This document shows positions 32,335-43,499 of a stretch of 64,000 nucleotides of DNA, one piece after another. The DNA comes from Trichobilharzia szidati (lineage: Eukaryota; Platyhelminthes; Trematoda; Strigeidida; Schistosomatidae). The notes under the pieces are model-generated. The model was not told the origin of the DNA. It was given only the letters and a program-made list of their open reading frames with translations, and made no database searches. Position 1 is the stretch's first letter. Each line of letters starts with the position of its first letter. The position numbers were made by a program, and so were the translations under genes. The stretch spans positions 103,298,020 to 103,362,019 of the forward strand of contig OX235272.1 in the NCBI GenBank assembly GCA_944472155.2, in the 5' to 3' direction.

Positions 32335-32665
32335 ATGGAAGATCAGATTGACTTTACGACTCCTTTACCTGACTCACCACGTTGGACAGTGCTCCAGAAG
32401 GCAACGGTGGGCTTGCCGAGTTTTCCTTCCCATGTAACTGTCTCCCACTCGAGCGATGGCTTGTCTAGTGATGTCACTTGATGGTTTCCTCAGAGTATGG
32501 CCAATCCATCTCCATTTCTTCCTGCCTATTTGTTTCACAATCGGTTCCTGGTTGGTTCGCTCCCAGAGATCTCTGTTGCTGATCTTTTCTGGACATCTGA
32601 TCTTGAGTATTGAGCGAAGAAAACTGTTAATGAAGGTCTGTAGTTTGTTTGAGACGTTAGTAACA
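32335..32665 (-). mobile_element. LINE-R RT C-terminal fragment
   Basis: The minus strand encodes the thumb end: [24 protein letters not shown], then a [20 protein letters not shown] stretch, matching 57448-57705. No 3' tail; broken at both ends. Confidence 0.75.
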
Positions 32666-32704
32666 AGATATCTAAGTTTTGAAGGAGGGAAGGGTGAAAA
32701 TTAA

Positions 32705-33320
32705 TTTAAAAAAACAGGTGTAGATTGTTGGATTTGACAAGTGTGCAAAATTATACAAAAGCAGCGTTTATTGACATAATGAAATTGCTTTTCACGTTCG
32801 TTTTGATTTTGTCACTTCATGGGGTAGGGAGGTTTTGTAACCCGGTCAAATTCTGTTTAAGTCCATCATCCCTATGCAGCTCAGACAATTTGGATTCCAT
32901 TTGATATGAAGTGCTCCTGATGATATCAGACGTTCTTTGTCATTTGTGAAATTTCTTTCGGTTACTTCAATATTGTCAAAATCAATTTTGTGGCCTGATT
33001 CTATAGCGTAGCGTATAGACGAACTATGGCTGATCACTTTTCAAACTTTTCTAGTTCATTTGGATTTCTCGGTGGCCGAACAGATGCTCTGCGGTGTTCA
33101 TTTCTTCAGATTTTGATTTCTGGTGATGTCTGTCCGATGTATATCGCATCATATTGAGTACTCTTCTGATATACCCAATGCAACAATCGAAAAGAAAATT
33201 TACATCTTCGCAACCGTCTTTTTATACAAAATAACATTTCTAGTTTCATGTTACAGTTAAGTTGCAGGACAACTTGCTGTCGACATGGATAGATTTCAGA
33301 TCGTTTGACCACCTACTCGC
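32705..33320 (-). mobile_element. PLE-alpha GIY-YIG end
   Basis: Minus strand frames: CDAIYIGQTSPEIKI-like at 33170-33110 (YIG motif) and MISHSSSIRYAIESGHKIDF, then ERLISSGALHIKWN, at 33037-32846. Matches the copies at 20589 and 62940-63230. Frameshift between the two parts. Confidence 0.8.
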
Positions 33321-34177
33321 TTTAATTTCTTCACATTAAAAAGTTTTGCTAATAACAATATATGTAACGTATTTCAGATTTACTTTTGGCATTCTTTCTC
33401 CTCTATAGTATCTGGGATGATCAACCAATTTTTCAGCCTCCTTAAGGACCAGAAACCCTCACTATTTTGAATCTCTCATTTCATGCTCATCATCTGTGTG
33501 TACAAAGTCAAAACAAGTGATTCAAAGAACTTATTATCAAGCTGTACAATCGTATATATATTCTTAAGAAATTATGTCCGGTGAGGGAATTGAATCATAG
33601 GTGTGAATGCATAAAATAATAATAATAATAGTAGTACGAAATGCATTTAAAATGTTTGTGATTATAATCATAGTTCAGTGTGAAGTGGTAAAACAATTAA
33701 TGTCTTAAATAGAACAGTTCATAGGATGTATAGAACTTGGAAGGAGTGTGCAATTATAGGATTAGTAGGCAAATAGAATAAATTAAAAATGTTACGTAAC
33801 GTTGCGTGAAATCTGATAACATGGAATTTAATGTTGCAAAGCTAAATTGATTTAGGATGACAAGTGGAACAAGTGAAATAATACCGGGGACAATTCAACT
33901 GACGTTATATGAACTGAATAAACAAAGCGAAAAATAGGTAGATCCAAAATATGATTAGGGATTACTATACTTTAGCATAGTAGGATTAGGACCATGAAAG
34001 TTGGACGAGTTGAAGGAACTTTTTTTGTATATAGAGAGCTGATTTCTCTATTTCGATGCCCAAAGATGGCTTCAGCAATGCAGATGAATGTCGGATACGT
34101 AGTGATTTGGGCAAATTAATTTCCGCCTTGTAGATGTATTTAAAGTTGGAGGTTATAAAGATAAGGTGATTGTTATC

Positions 34178-34974
34178 GTAGTTTGGAAATCATCGTCAGT
34201 ACGCACCCACCGACTGGGTTCAGACCCAGGACCTTCCGGTTACAAGGCAGGCTGGCTCGTATACCATTTAGCCACTGGGACCCGATTCCTCAATGGCCAA
34301 TGAATTCTAACTTCTACCAATTCGTGATTTAGCAAGACTGGCACCAACCAATGTTGTCGGTGGGACGTCCATCCTCACAATTAACATTTGGATGGATCTC
34401 ACTCGTCACGACTTCTCACTAGAACTCCAGGAAACTGTATCCTGTAGCAAGTCACTAGCGAGCATCCGATTAATTTTCTGTAGTTGGTTTGTAAGGATTA
34501 GTTAATGTTTTTTACGAGTTGATCACGGATTGATATCAGTTAGAGAACCATTGAAAACCATTACAAACCAACTGTAGAAAATTAATCTGATGCTCGCTAG
34601 TGACTTGCTACAGGATGGAGTTTCCTGGAGTTCTAGTGAGAAGTTGTGACCAGTGAGGTCCATCCAGTCAAGTGTGAGGATGGATGTCCCACCGATGACA
34701 TTGGTTGGTGCCAGTCGCGCTAAATCACGAATTGACAAAATTTAGAATTCATGGACTGGTTTTAGATGAGTCGGATCCCAGTGGCTGAGTGGTATATCAG
34801 CTTGCCTTGTAACCAGAAGACCCTGGTGGTGGGTGCGTATTGCCGATGATTCTCAAACCAGGATGAAACAGCTGTCCAGTACTCCCTGGTTTTCAATGGT
34901 TCTCTAACTGATATCAGTCCGTGATCACCTCGTAAAAACAAAACTAATCCCTACAAACCAACTATAGAAGATTA
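34178..34974. mobile_element. SINE-A inverted pair with permuted monomer
   Basis: The right copy (plus, 34563-34974) is a complete unit: ACAAACCAACTGTAGAAAAT start, a 200-bp body, tRNA head near 34790, hammerhead 34837-34882, post-ribozyme part, and the start sequence again (ACAAACCAACTATAGAAGAT) at 34953. The repeat period is therefore 390 bp. The left copy (minus, 34560 to 34178) starts 12 nt past the cleavage site, runs through the end/start junction and the tRNA, and ends in ribozyme stem II. It is a monomer permuted to the ribozyme. The arms pair over about 310 bp. Confidence 0.8.
34837..34882 (+). ncRNA. hammerhead motif, SINE-A, one core change
   Basis: GTATTG/CAGTAC stem I with one wobble; core CCGATGA (U4 to C); loop TTCTCAAACCAGGAT; GAAA; stem III ACAGCTGT; cleavage C at 34876. 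Complete except for U4, which is normally invariant. Confidence 0.6.
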
Positions 34975-35062
34975 TTATTGACCATATATATAAGCGATTG
35001 CACAGCTTGATAATAAATTCGTAGTTAAAAAGAGTCTCTTCGCTGAATCACTTGTTTTGATT

Positions 35063-35559
35063 TTCCATTTGTGCCAATGGGAAATTTTCATTATACAGCT
35101 GCATATATACAGCTAACTCTTTCATAGTAAGATATTCACCTAAGATTACACTGTGTATTCTGAAAGGATTAGTAGTATTAGTAGAAGCAGTAGGTATTTC
35201 AGTGATATGCTAACCGTTTGTTTTAGTACGATCTGTGAAATTGGATTATTTTCCTCTTTTTACTAACAGCTTAACGAAACGTGTATTAACCTAGAAAGAG
35301 AAAAAACAGGAAATTGTGCACCAACAGCACTTATAACTACTTCTAACCCACTAACCGGCGTTATATAATCATGTGGTATTCCCTTCACGGGAGATACGTA
35401 TCTAGGAATAATTCAAATTTTGTACCATTTAGTGTTAACTGTTAACTGTAGTGAAGTTTGGAAAAAAAAGCAGCAGGTAGTCCAAGTAAAAGTTCACTAT
35501 TTTGTTTTTGTTTTCACAACAGATCAATGTTTGGCGATAAAAAGATCAAATATTGATTT
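35063..35559. other. unassigned
   Basis: AT-rich; no gene or shared repeat recognised. Confidence 0.35.
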
Positions 35560-35735
35560 GTGCGTTGGTGGCACTGCGGTTAGGACGCTTGCTGACCATG
35601 CACATGGTCAGCACATACCTGATATCAATAGTCGGCCTGCTGAGGTTAGGCTACCGATATCACATGCTGTAAATTTCATCTATACTTGTGACAGAATACT
35701 GTGCGGAATCAAGCTATAATAAAATATAAATATAA
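35560..35735 (+). mobile_element. SINE-D copy
   Basis: tRNA-like head (TGCGTTGGTGGCACTGCGGT, TAGGACGC) with a damaged T-arm, then CCTGATATCAATAGTCGGCC and an AATCAAGCTATAATAAAATA tail. The second copy at 60597-60778 has a better head. No ribozyme. Confidence 0.65.
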
Positions 35736-35837
35736 AACAAAGTAATAAGTTAAGAGTTAGAGAATGGACTACTGAAAGGAGTAATTAATAAGTCATGGTT
35801 AATCCCCACCCAGGCATTAATGAAAACAAAACACGTA

Positions 35838-36540
35838 GTGTTCAGAGAAGATTCTCTTTTCGGCGAATCCATTTTCTTAGCTGTACAATCGGAAATACAT
35901 ATATGTGAGTTATTTTGTATGCACATGTACATTAAGTTTATCAAACAAAAATACAATTGGTTATGGTTATTTTAACTAAACAGGTGAAAATTAGTAAGTT
36001 TTGAGTAGAGTTACGTAATACAAAAACGGTAAAGAAAGTTCGGTGTTAATGAAACTAGTGTATTAACAAAAGTGATGAGTTGTCACAAACAGTTACTAAA
36101 AAGAAGTTATGTAATAATATGAATAGTTTGATGATTGAGTTGTACTCAGGATACACATAGGAAAAAGCGAAGAATACAAAATTACGTAAGAGTTCTAAAT
36201 GAATATACAAGAATTATAAACAATTAACGAAACAGGCAAACAAACAAAATTAAGTCATAAAAAATCAACAAAGTTGTTACTATGACAATAGAAGTAGTTG
36301 GTTAATTCTCTTTTGTATGCACAGCTCCGGTGTATCTATGTGAATAGCCAGAGCTTCAGCAATACAAAGAAAAAGAAACTGTATTGCCTTTGATAGGTTA
36401 TTCTTAACTCTGTGGATTACTTTGAAGCATGAGGCGTTTGTTGAGATGGAATGATCAGTGTTAACCGGGTGTTGAATTATCTCACTCCTTATAGCGCCGC
36501 TATTGCCTTTTCGCAAGCATGCTGGATAGTGTTCTTAAAT
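35838..36540 (-). mobile_element. PLE-beta C-terminal end
   Basis: The minus frame 36516-36280 reads SGAIRSEIIQHPVNTDHSIS, then FKVIHRVKNNLSKA and [20 protein letters not shown], the region after the GIY-YIG core (compare 16700-16580). The 3' end at 35838 shares TTCTTAGCTGTACAATCG with the other PLE-beta ends. No inverted partner found. Confidence 0.75.
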
Positions 36541-36821
36541 CCTATTGTACTGGATGCGCGTCGAACGACTGATGTACCCCACTACACAGCAGCAGGTGAA
36601 CTGATATATGCACATAGAAGTGGTCAAATGCGGGATCTTGTCCTTAAGGCTTCTGCAGACCAGTGGGTGACTGAAGAACATTATTCTTAGCGTTACTGCA
36701 AATAATTTTCTTCTCAGACATGATGTGATCCTTCTCTTAAGAATATTGCTACCTGTCGATATGTATGAATGATAGATTTCTGGTCATAAAAATGAGAATA
36801 AAGCAATGAACATTTTTGCCA
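36541..36821. other. unassigned, repeat-like
   Basis: Contains CCATGTTC and ACAGCAGCAGGTGAACTG; no match found within the window. Confidence 0.3.
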
Positions 36822-38140
36822 TGTTCAGTAATGCATATGCATCAATAAACTTCAGCATAGAGAAAGAAAGAAATGGTAGCATCTCATTCCCAGCCGTCTT
36901 CCTGGACAGGGAAGAAGATGGCAAACTAAAAAGGAGTGTGTATAGGAAACCTACAACAACAGGTCAGTACGCTCGTTGTTTTTGAGTGTTGCACCTGAGA
37001 AATATAGGCGTAACTTGGTAAAGTGTCTTTTTCATTGAGATAGGATAATCTGTTCAAACGACTCCCTCAATAACTACCTTAAGATTATTAGCAGAAATTG
37101 TTATCCGCATAAATTCACTGAGGAAAAATATGAATTCAGTGGCAAGGAGAGTTAGTATGGCAACGCCTCCAAAGCAACCATTGTTCATAAAACTACAGTT
37201 CCTCAGTGACAATAACAGGGGAAATAGTAACACAGTGGGCGCCTGAAGAATGCAGTTGAAAGAGCTTCAGTGCAGCAGAGGTACGTCGTCACTTCTATGC
37301 CACCCGTAATTTAAGTAAGAGAATTAAGGACATACTACATAATTTTGCCTCCTCAATGTGTATCAACTATTTAGACTGCAGCTGTGGAGCCACCTACTTC
37401 GGGCTTAAAATTACGCCGGTTAATCATCGTATTTCCGAACATCATCCTGCATAGTTAATCAAGGGACAAACAAGATGTACTCGTAACTCTGTTTTAGCAC
37501 ACCTTGTAGACAGCGCCCATAAGAATGATGTTAATACTCTATTCAAAGTAATTCAACACATTCCCAATGATCTCATTTTCGCCTCACAAGTTAGTCATCT
37601 ACAGACAGTTCAAGTCATAACAATCCACTTGAAAATGTCAAACCTGTGTATTGAGAAGAAATGTGTACAGACAATTTCCTCACCTCAGACATCATTACAT
37701 GAATGTACAAACCGGGCTATTTCTCCCCCTACCCCAAAACATTTCACAAATTATAAGTGTCCGAATTATTTTGCTATTTTTTCTGACTACTTCATCTTCA
37801 ATTACAAGTTGTCGTTGTCCAAATCGTTTTACTTTTCTTTAGCAATCTGTCACGTAATCAACTGGAACATTCGCTTACCTCTCAATTACTTTTCACTTTT
37901 CCGAAATTATGCATCACGCAATCCACCTGCTGTAAGCATTTCTACCCTTCAATTGTGTGTACTGATTTTTTTCGTTAATTATCACGCGTCGACTTGTCAT
38001 GTTGGTACTGACTCATTAATTATTGTTAACAAACATATCAGTGCCACTTGACTGGTAAATTGTTGTGTATTTTAATAAAAATTCCATGGATGTATATATT
38101 AGAGTAGAGGTAGAGATGAGGATCTAATTGAAAAGTAAAT
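36822..38140 (+). mobile_element. PLE-gamma, plus copy of an inverted pair
   Basis: A Penelope-like element 3' half. The RT end shows FSIEKERNGSISFPAVFLDR followed by EDGKLKRSVYRKPTTTGQYA near 36850-36970 (the PLE motif FLDxxxxR then VYRKPTxTxxY). The GIY-YIG near 37340-37560 reads SSMCINYLDCSCGATYFG, then RISEHHPA and SVLAHLVDSAHKND. The 3' part ends GATGAGGATCTAATTGAAAA. Many frameshifts. Its reverse complement is at 39973-41295. Confidence 0.85.
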
Positions 38141-38377
38141 ATTTCTTCTTGAAATCCTTTTGCCTTCTAAAATATGTGTCTGGTTTTTAAGAAAATGACA
38201 GTTTTCCCAAATTGGTAACGATGCGTTGGAAGTGACAAGAAGGAAATCATATGTGGAGGAAATGCAAGCCTAAAAGCAATCGTGGAACTAGCTACAAAAG
38301 TCCTACAGAACATAAGGTGAAATAGTCATATGCTGCTGACACCTTATGTTCCACACTGGATCCAAGGAACTAATGGT
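38141..38377. other. unassigned
   Basis: Short stretch between PLE-gamma and SINE-E. Near 38341, CCTTATGTTCCACACTGG and CAAGGAACTAATGG suggest a LINE-R tail remnant. Confidence 0.35.
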
Positions 38378-38598
38378 AACTTTTTTTATTCCTTTACGTT
38401 GCGAATGCAAAATAGGGCTTCAAGCTAAAGCTTCAACGTTTCAGTAGCAGTGGTGTTTAATTTTACTGGGTGGGTTGCTAGTTTCGAGACTAACTTTCCC
38501 TCTTTACCAGTCTTATTACTGGCTTAGTGAGGTTAGGGAGGAGTGCGTCGTCTGGGGGTCTAACCTCAGACCATGTGCGTGGTTGGTGATATCAAGAA
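38378..38598 (-). mobile_element. SINE-E copy
   Basis: Reverse complement of the 29725 copy: CCATGTGCGTGGTTGG (tRNA head), GGAGTGCGTCGTCTGG, then the tail part AGGGCTTCAAGCTAAAGCTT. Lacks the first part of the head. Confidence 0.7.
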
Positions 38599-38999
38599 GA
38601 ATACTCAGGTACAGTGGATTACAAATCCTTCTCGTGGATTTGTTTTAAGAAACAAGGTGTCTAGCATTCGATTTTTTACAATACGGAATGCATGAGATGA
38701 CACTGCAGTGTCCTTCCTGCACTGATTCGTGGGAAAATAAGGTATTTAAGCATTTTTTACTAACAGAAACAGTTGTAAAACTCATTCGTCATCGTTCTTC
38801 ATCATTTTTTCCGGATAATTCGATTAACCTTAAGTAGTACAAAAATATTATAGAAGTAACAGTTTTCTTCCCAATCTGCCTTCACTAAACATGCACCATT
38901 ATCAAAACAACTTATTGATTTAGACTTCAGTAGTTCCATTTTGGGATGTATCTTTTGTATTTCTCTGTATAGAAAAATATTCGTAAGTACAACAGATAT

Positions 39000-39500
39000 A
39001 TTTTCAAGTATTGGTTTTGTAGGGATTTTGTTTGATTGGTTGGCTGGAGGATTTCATCATATGCTGACATAGTTTAGAGAGGAATTGGAAAATTACATGG
39101 GAGTATTGGACAAGCAAAATCTCTACAAAACTAATACTCGAAAATTTATCTGATGCTCACTAGCGACTAGCCATACTCACACAGTTACCCGGGGTTCTAA
39201 TCGGAACCCGTGACCAGAAAGGTACATCAGGTTGAAGGTGAGGACAGTTACTTATTGAAGTAGACACTGCGAAGTGGCCACGCTATGTCATGAATTCGTA
39301 GAAGTTGGGATTCATGGACTGCCCATTGGATCGGGTCCCACTAGCTTAATGGTCTACGAGCTCTCTTGCCTTGTAACCAAAAGGTTCTGGGTTCGAACTG
39401 ACTGCGCTGAGGTGGTTGCATGCTGCTGAAGAGTCAGTCCTAAACTAGTGTGACGAAACAGAAGGTTGTTGAGTATTCCAATGGTTCTCTAACTGATTTC
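39000..39500. mobile_element. SINE-A minus fragment plus complete plus unit
   Basis: The minus fragment (39110-39000) starts at GTCCAATACTCCC, within about 5 nt of the predicted hammerhead cut, and ends at CCCTACAAAACCAATACTTG. The plus unit (39116-39500) starts with the same end sequence (CTCTACAAAACTAATACTCG), then the body, tRNA head (TTGTAACCAAAAGGTTCTGG) and hammerhead 39420-39476. Again an inverted pair joined at unit ends. Confidence 0.75.
39420..39476 (+). ncRNA. hammerhead ribozyme, SINE-A long-stem form
   Basis: Core CTGAAGA and GAAA intact; stem II GTCA/TGAC around GTCCTAAACTAGTG; stem III ACA/TGT with a 6-nt loop; cleavage position U; stem I ATGCTG against GAGTAT (5 of 6 pairs). 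Plausibly active, with a weakened stem III. Confidence 0.6.
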
Positions 39501-39972
39501 GAAACGGATATAGTATAGATACAATCACATACAAAGATACAGAAATTGGTAGCTACAACCTATGGGTTGTATCTAACACTGTTTGCAGCTCCATATAATG
39601 ATTGACGTGCTTGCTTACATCAGAATTGTTTACACATCTCGCATAGAATAGTTTAACAACAAAATTCGACACTATCCATCCGAATATTTTTATTTTTCAA
39701 AATATTTACTAACTTTGATCACGTATAATATTATTTACAAATAAAATTGGCTGATTAAATCGTTAAATGACCAGTAAAATCATGAGACGTAATTGCTAGG
39801 AAGACGATGAAATTAAAATTAGATTAACGGTAAATAAAATGGTGAAATTCTCAATGGAGCTTGATGAGTAGGAGAAGCATTTCCTTCGAATGGTTGTAGG
39901 TGAGTGAATAAACATCGAACTTTTCTAATTTTGGTGATACAACTTGAAATATGAAGGATTGAGCAAAGCAAT
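39501..39972. other. unassigned
   Basis: Spacer of the PLE-gamma inverted pair; no gene recognised. Confidence 0.35.
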
Positions 39973-41295
39973 ACTTACTTTTCAATTAGATCCTCATCTC
40001 TCACTCTACTCTAATATACACGTATATAACATTTTTATTAAAATACACAACAACTTATCAGTCGAATGGCACTGGTATGTTTGTTAAAAATGGTTAATTA
40101 GTCAGCATCAACATGTCAAGGCGACGGGTGATAATTAACGAAGGAAATCAGTATACATAATTGAAGGGTTGAAATGGTTACAACACGTGGATTACGTGAT
40201 GCATAATTTTGGAAAAAATGGAGAATAACTGAGGAATAACCATGTGCTCAAGTTGACTACGTAACGGATTGTTGAAGAAAACTAAAATGATTTGGACAAC
40301 GACAACTTGTAATTGAAGATGAAGTAGTCAGCAAAAATAGCAAAATAATTCGGACACTTGTGATTTGTGAAATGTTTTGGGGTAGGGGGCGAAATAGCTC
40401 GTTTTATAGATTCATGAAACGATGTCTGAGGTGAGGAAATTGTCTGTACAAATTTATTGTGAATATACAGGTTTGACTTTTTCGGGTGGATTGTTATGAC
40501 TTCATCTGTGTGTAGATGACGAACTCGTGAGGCGGGGTTGAGATTAGTAGGAATGTGTTGAGTTACATTAAATACAGTATTAACATCAATCTTATACACT
40601 CTGTCTACAAGGTTTGCTAAAACAAAGCTACGAATAGATCTTGTTAGTCCCTTGCTTAACCATGCTGGATGATGTTCGGAAATACGATGATTAACCGGTC
40701 TAGCTGTAAGCCCGATGTAGCTGGCTCCACAGCTGCAGTGAAACTGGTAGATACATATAGAGGAGGCAAAATAAGGTGATATGTCCTTAATTCCCTAATT
40801 TAGAAAAGGCGAGGTATTGAAGAGACAGCGTACCTCTGCTTCACTGAAAGCTCTTTTAACTGCATTCTTCGGGCGCTCACTGTGTTACTATTTCGCTGAT
40901 GTTTTCACCGAGGAACTGCAGTTCTATGAGGATAGGTTTCTTTGCAACTGTTGCCATACTCACCCTCCTAGGAGCTAAATTCATATTTTTTTCAGTGAAT
41001 TTATTCGGACAACGATTTCTGCTAATAATCTTAAGCTCCTCATTGAGGGATTATTTTCAACAGATTATCCTGGCTCTATGAAAAAGACACTTTGCCATGT
41101 TGCGTTTATATTTCTCAGGTGCAACACTCAAAAACAACGAGTGTACTGACCTGTTGTTGTATGTTTCCTGTACACGCTTTTTTGGTATGCCGTATTCTTT
41201 CCTGGTCAGGAAGGCGTTTGGGAATGAGATACTCTAATTTCTTTCTTTCTCTATGTTGAAGTGTATTGATGGATGTGCGTCATTGAACATCTCAG
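39973..41295 (-). mobile_element. PLE-gamma, minus copy of an inverted pair
   Basis: Reverse complement of 36822-38140 over nearly the full length, with scattered differences. The minus frame 40599-40282 reads MYKIDVNTVFNVTQHIPTNL then SRVRHLHTDEVITIHPKKSN; the GIY-YIG part near 40760-40620 includes an FHCSCGASYIG-like stretch. It is therefore an older duplication or two insertions in opposite orientation, 1.8 kb apart. Confidence 0.85.
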
Positions 41296-41645
41296 GATTA
41301 AGGTTACCAGGAATGCGTTAAATTACTTAAAGTACAGTGTTTGCATCAACTTTATGTTCCCTATCTACAACGTGTGCTGAAACAGAGATAAGGATCTAAT
41401 CGAAAAGTAAATATTTCTCAGCTGACTCCTTTTGCTTTCGACAGAAACAAAACGACGAGCTCGCCATGTGACGAGAAGGTCCTAGGATGCGGACTGCTGA
41501 TGGGTCAGTCGCAAACTAGGCTGACTAAACAGCTTTCCAGTACTCCCAGGTTGTTTTCCAGTGGTGCTCTAACCGATTCCATTTGATGACGACATCCTGT
41601 AACCAATCAATCAAATTCCTACAAATAAATACTTGAAAAACAAAA
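41296..41645. mobile_element. PLE-gamma scrap and SINE-A copy
   Basis: 41296-41390 is a minus-strand PLE-gamma nuclease piece. At 41394-41440 comes its 3' end in plus orientation (GGATCTAATCGAAAAGTAAA). 41455-41645 is a plus SINE-A with ribozyme relic at 41491-41544 (core CTGATGG, TAAA for GAAA; stem II GTCAG/CTGAC perfect), ending TTCCTACAAATAAATACTTG. Confidence 0.65.
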
Positions 41646-42617
41646 CATTTCTTCAAGTTTACACCATGATAACAAGAAAAAGATTGCATTGCTCAAGAAT
41701 TCACAAATTAGTGAAACAAAATTAGTAAAACAAAACACAATGTTCAGTGTTACTGAGAATGCAAAGAGTAACAGTAGTAATATAACAAATTCTAAAGAAA
41801 AACAATGTAAATTATATATGATTAGTAAATGTTATTTAAAAGTGCATTGAGTCTTAGTTGTTTAAAGGTTGCTTGAATTGTTAGAAAGCAAAGGAAAATG
41901 CATGGAAACCAGTGTAGAAGATGAAGAGATATGAATGTTACTCTTGTTTTGCGTCAACAAGAATTGAAAGAAGTTAACTAATTACACAAATGTTTAGAAT
42001 TCCATGTAAAATACAAAGATGCTGGTTTTACATTTTTATAGTCCAAGGTTGTTGACGTTCACGGATAATACGGTATATACCAATGCAAGATCTAAAACCC
42101 ATAACTTCTAAAGTCTTCTTTCTGTCTAGGCTTTAGACAAAACGAAACACCAAAACTGATCGTCCAAAATATGAATTATATTTCTGGACCACAATCGTAG
42201 TACGAGGATGATTGCTTAACTAACTAGCTAAGGATAGTGCACTAACAACCAAAATTAGTACGACAGCGTACAAAATAGCGTGGATGCTTGACCACGTGGT
42301 GAATACTATGGCTAATAATTCTGGGGCAGTATCTACCGTTACACATTAAAGAAACAAAAGATATTTCGTTTTTCTAAAACCTAAGGTTAACGTCTGCAGG
42401 CTCTTGAATGCGTTGAATCATATAAGAAACTAGCCATGAGGTAATACTTGCAATTTTTTGTTTCTAATCACGAGCAAACTTGAAATCAACAGACCGTTGA
42501 AACAGGTACCTGTTGAAGATGAAATACGCTTTTAAATCAAGAGGTACAGATACCTTATATTAGCTGAACAACAATTCATAAGTCAGAGGCATTCAACAAA
42601 GGTGTCATTCTATAGTA
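41646..42617. other. unassigned
   Basis: AT-rich; no gene or shared repeat recognised. Confidence 0.35.
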
Positions 42618-42862
42618 GCGTGGTGAGTACTACTGATGAGGTTTATCAGTAGTATATAAAATGACGTTCATCTGCGTAAAAATATCAAATATCAGGGAGA
42701 TACATTTGATTTCACAGAAGGCTAATTAAACAGCGTTGTGAAGATACATAGGAGACGTGATATGAACACAAAGAAACACAACATGAAGTCCAGAAGTACC
42801 ACAACACAAAGATCTGTGCAAATGGTGAGTGGAAGATAAGGCATACATAATTTGGCTATGTT
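42618..42862 (+). repeat. unknown 245-bp repeat, inverted partner at 45185
   Basis: Starts with a hairpin (TACTACTGATGA...TTATCAGTAGTA), then GACGTTCATC, CAGGGAGATA, AACACAAAGAAACACAA, AGATCTGTGCAAATGGTGA and GATAAGG.ATACATAATTT. The reverse complement lies at 45185-45425. No coding potential. Family not recognised; it may be an LTR, a MITE or a PLE terminus. Confidence 0.7.
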
Positions 42863-43114
42863 GAGATACCAATGACTAAACTTAGACTATCGTCTTCTAC
42901 CGTTTCACTATTAGTGGTGATATTTTCTACATTGTGAAAGACAAGTAACATGGAGAATCAAGTAAACTGCGCTGATAGTTGAGCTTGGCCTTTTTGTAGT
43001 TGACTCAGAGAAGTAAACTTTTGAACAGAGAAGAGCAAACTATTTGTGTATAGCTTAAATTCAAGAATTGATTGGAATCACTTTTTTCAATAAAATACCG
43101 AATTCAAGGACTGT

Positions 43115-43400
43115 AATTACTGTAATGTGTCTAGTTCTTTATATGGTGTAGAATGAATTCTATCAGTTAAGCTTGCAGTGTAGTCACCATTCAATATCCA
43201 ATACAGTCCTAAAGGAGGGGAGTCTCTAGCTGCTCAGTGGTAACGTTTGTGACCGAATGCAGGCGGCACTGAGCGACTCGAGTTCCAATCTCGGAAAGAA
43301 CATGACTCCCTTCAAGGCTGCTGATCAGCGTCAAATAGCACGAAACCTAGGTCGAGCAAGGCTACCTGCCAATGGCCTCCAGCCATCTAATATCAAGGAC
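43115..43400 (+). mobile_element. SINE-C copy
   Basis: tRNA-like head with A-box TGCTCAGTGGTAACGTTTG at 43230 and B-box GAGTTCCAATCTCGG, ribozyme region 43314-43362, then the end CCAGCCATCTAATATCAAGG. The upstream part (TAATGTGTCTAGTTCTTT) is the same sequence that flanks the copies at 17338 and 59300. Confidence 0.75.
43314..43362 (+). ncRNA. hammerhead motif, SINE-C, damaged core
   Basis: AAGGCTG, core CTGATCA (G8 to C), GCGTCAAATAGCAC, GAAA, stem III ACCTAGGT, C, GAGCAAGGC. The stem I return suggests the ancestral stem GCCTTGCTG/CAGCAAGGC (9 bp). Inactive by expectation. Confidence 0.55.
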
Positions 43401-43499
43401 TTTATATTTATGTGGAGAGGAAATTGTATCAGTAGCGGTTTCAAGGACTTTTGAATAGATTCAATTGGATACTTAATATCGAATCATCGTTAAGATAAA

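Larger units (their letters stand above)
33507..35062 (-). mobile_element. PLE-beta split by a SINE-A pair
   Basis: 33507-33565 holds the PLE-beta end (CAAGTGATTCA, TTATCAAGCTGTACAATCG). The coding tail (LRIRH, ALLKPSLGIEIEKSALYI) is near 34130-34030, minus strand. The inverted counterpart of the end is at 34985-35062 (GCACAGCTTGATAATAAATT, TCTTCGCTGAATCACTTG). Between them sits the SINE-A pair 34178-34974, apparently inserted into the PLE, so SINE-A moved later. Confidence 0.65.
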
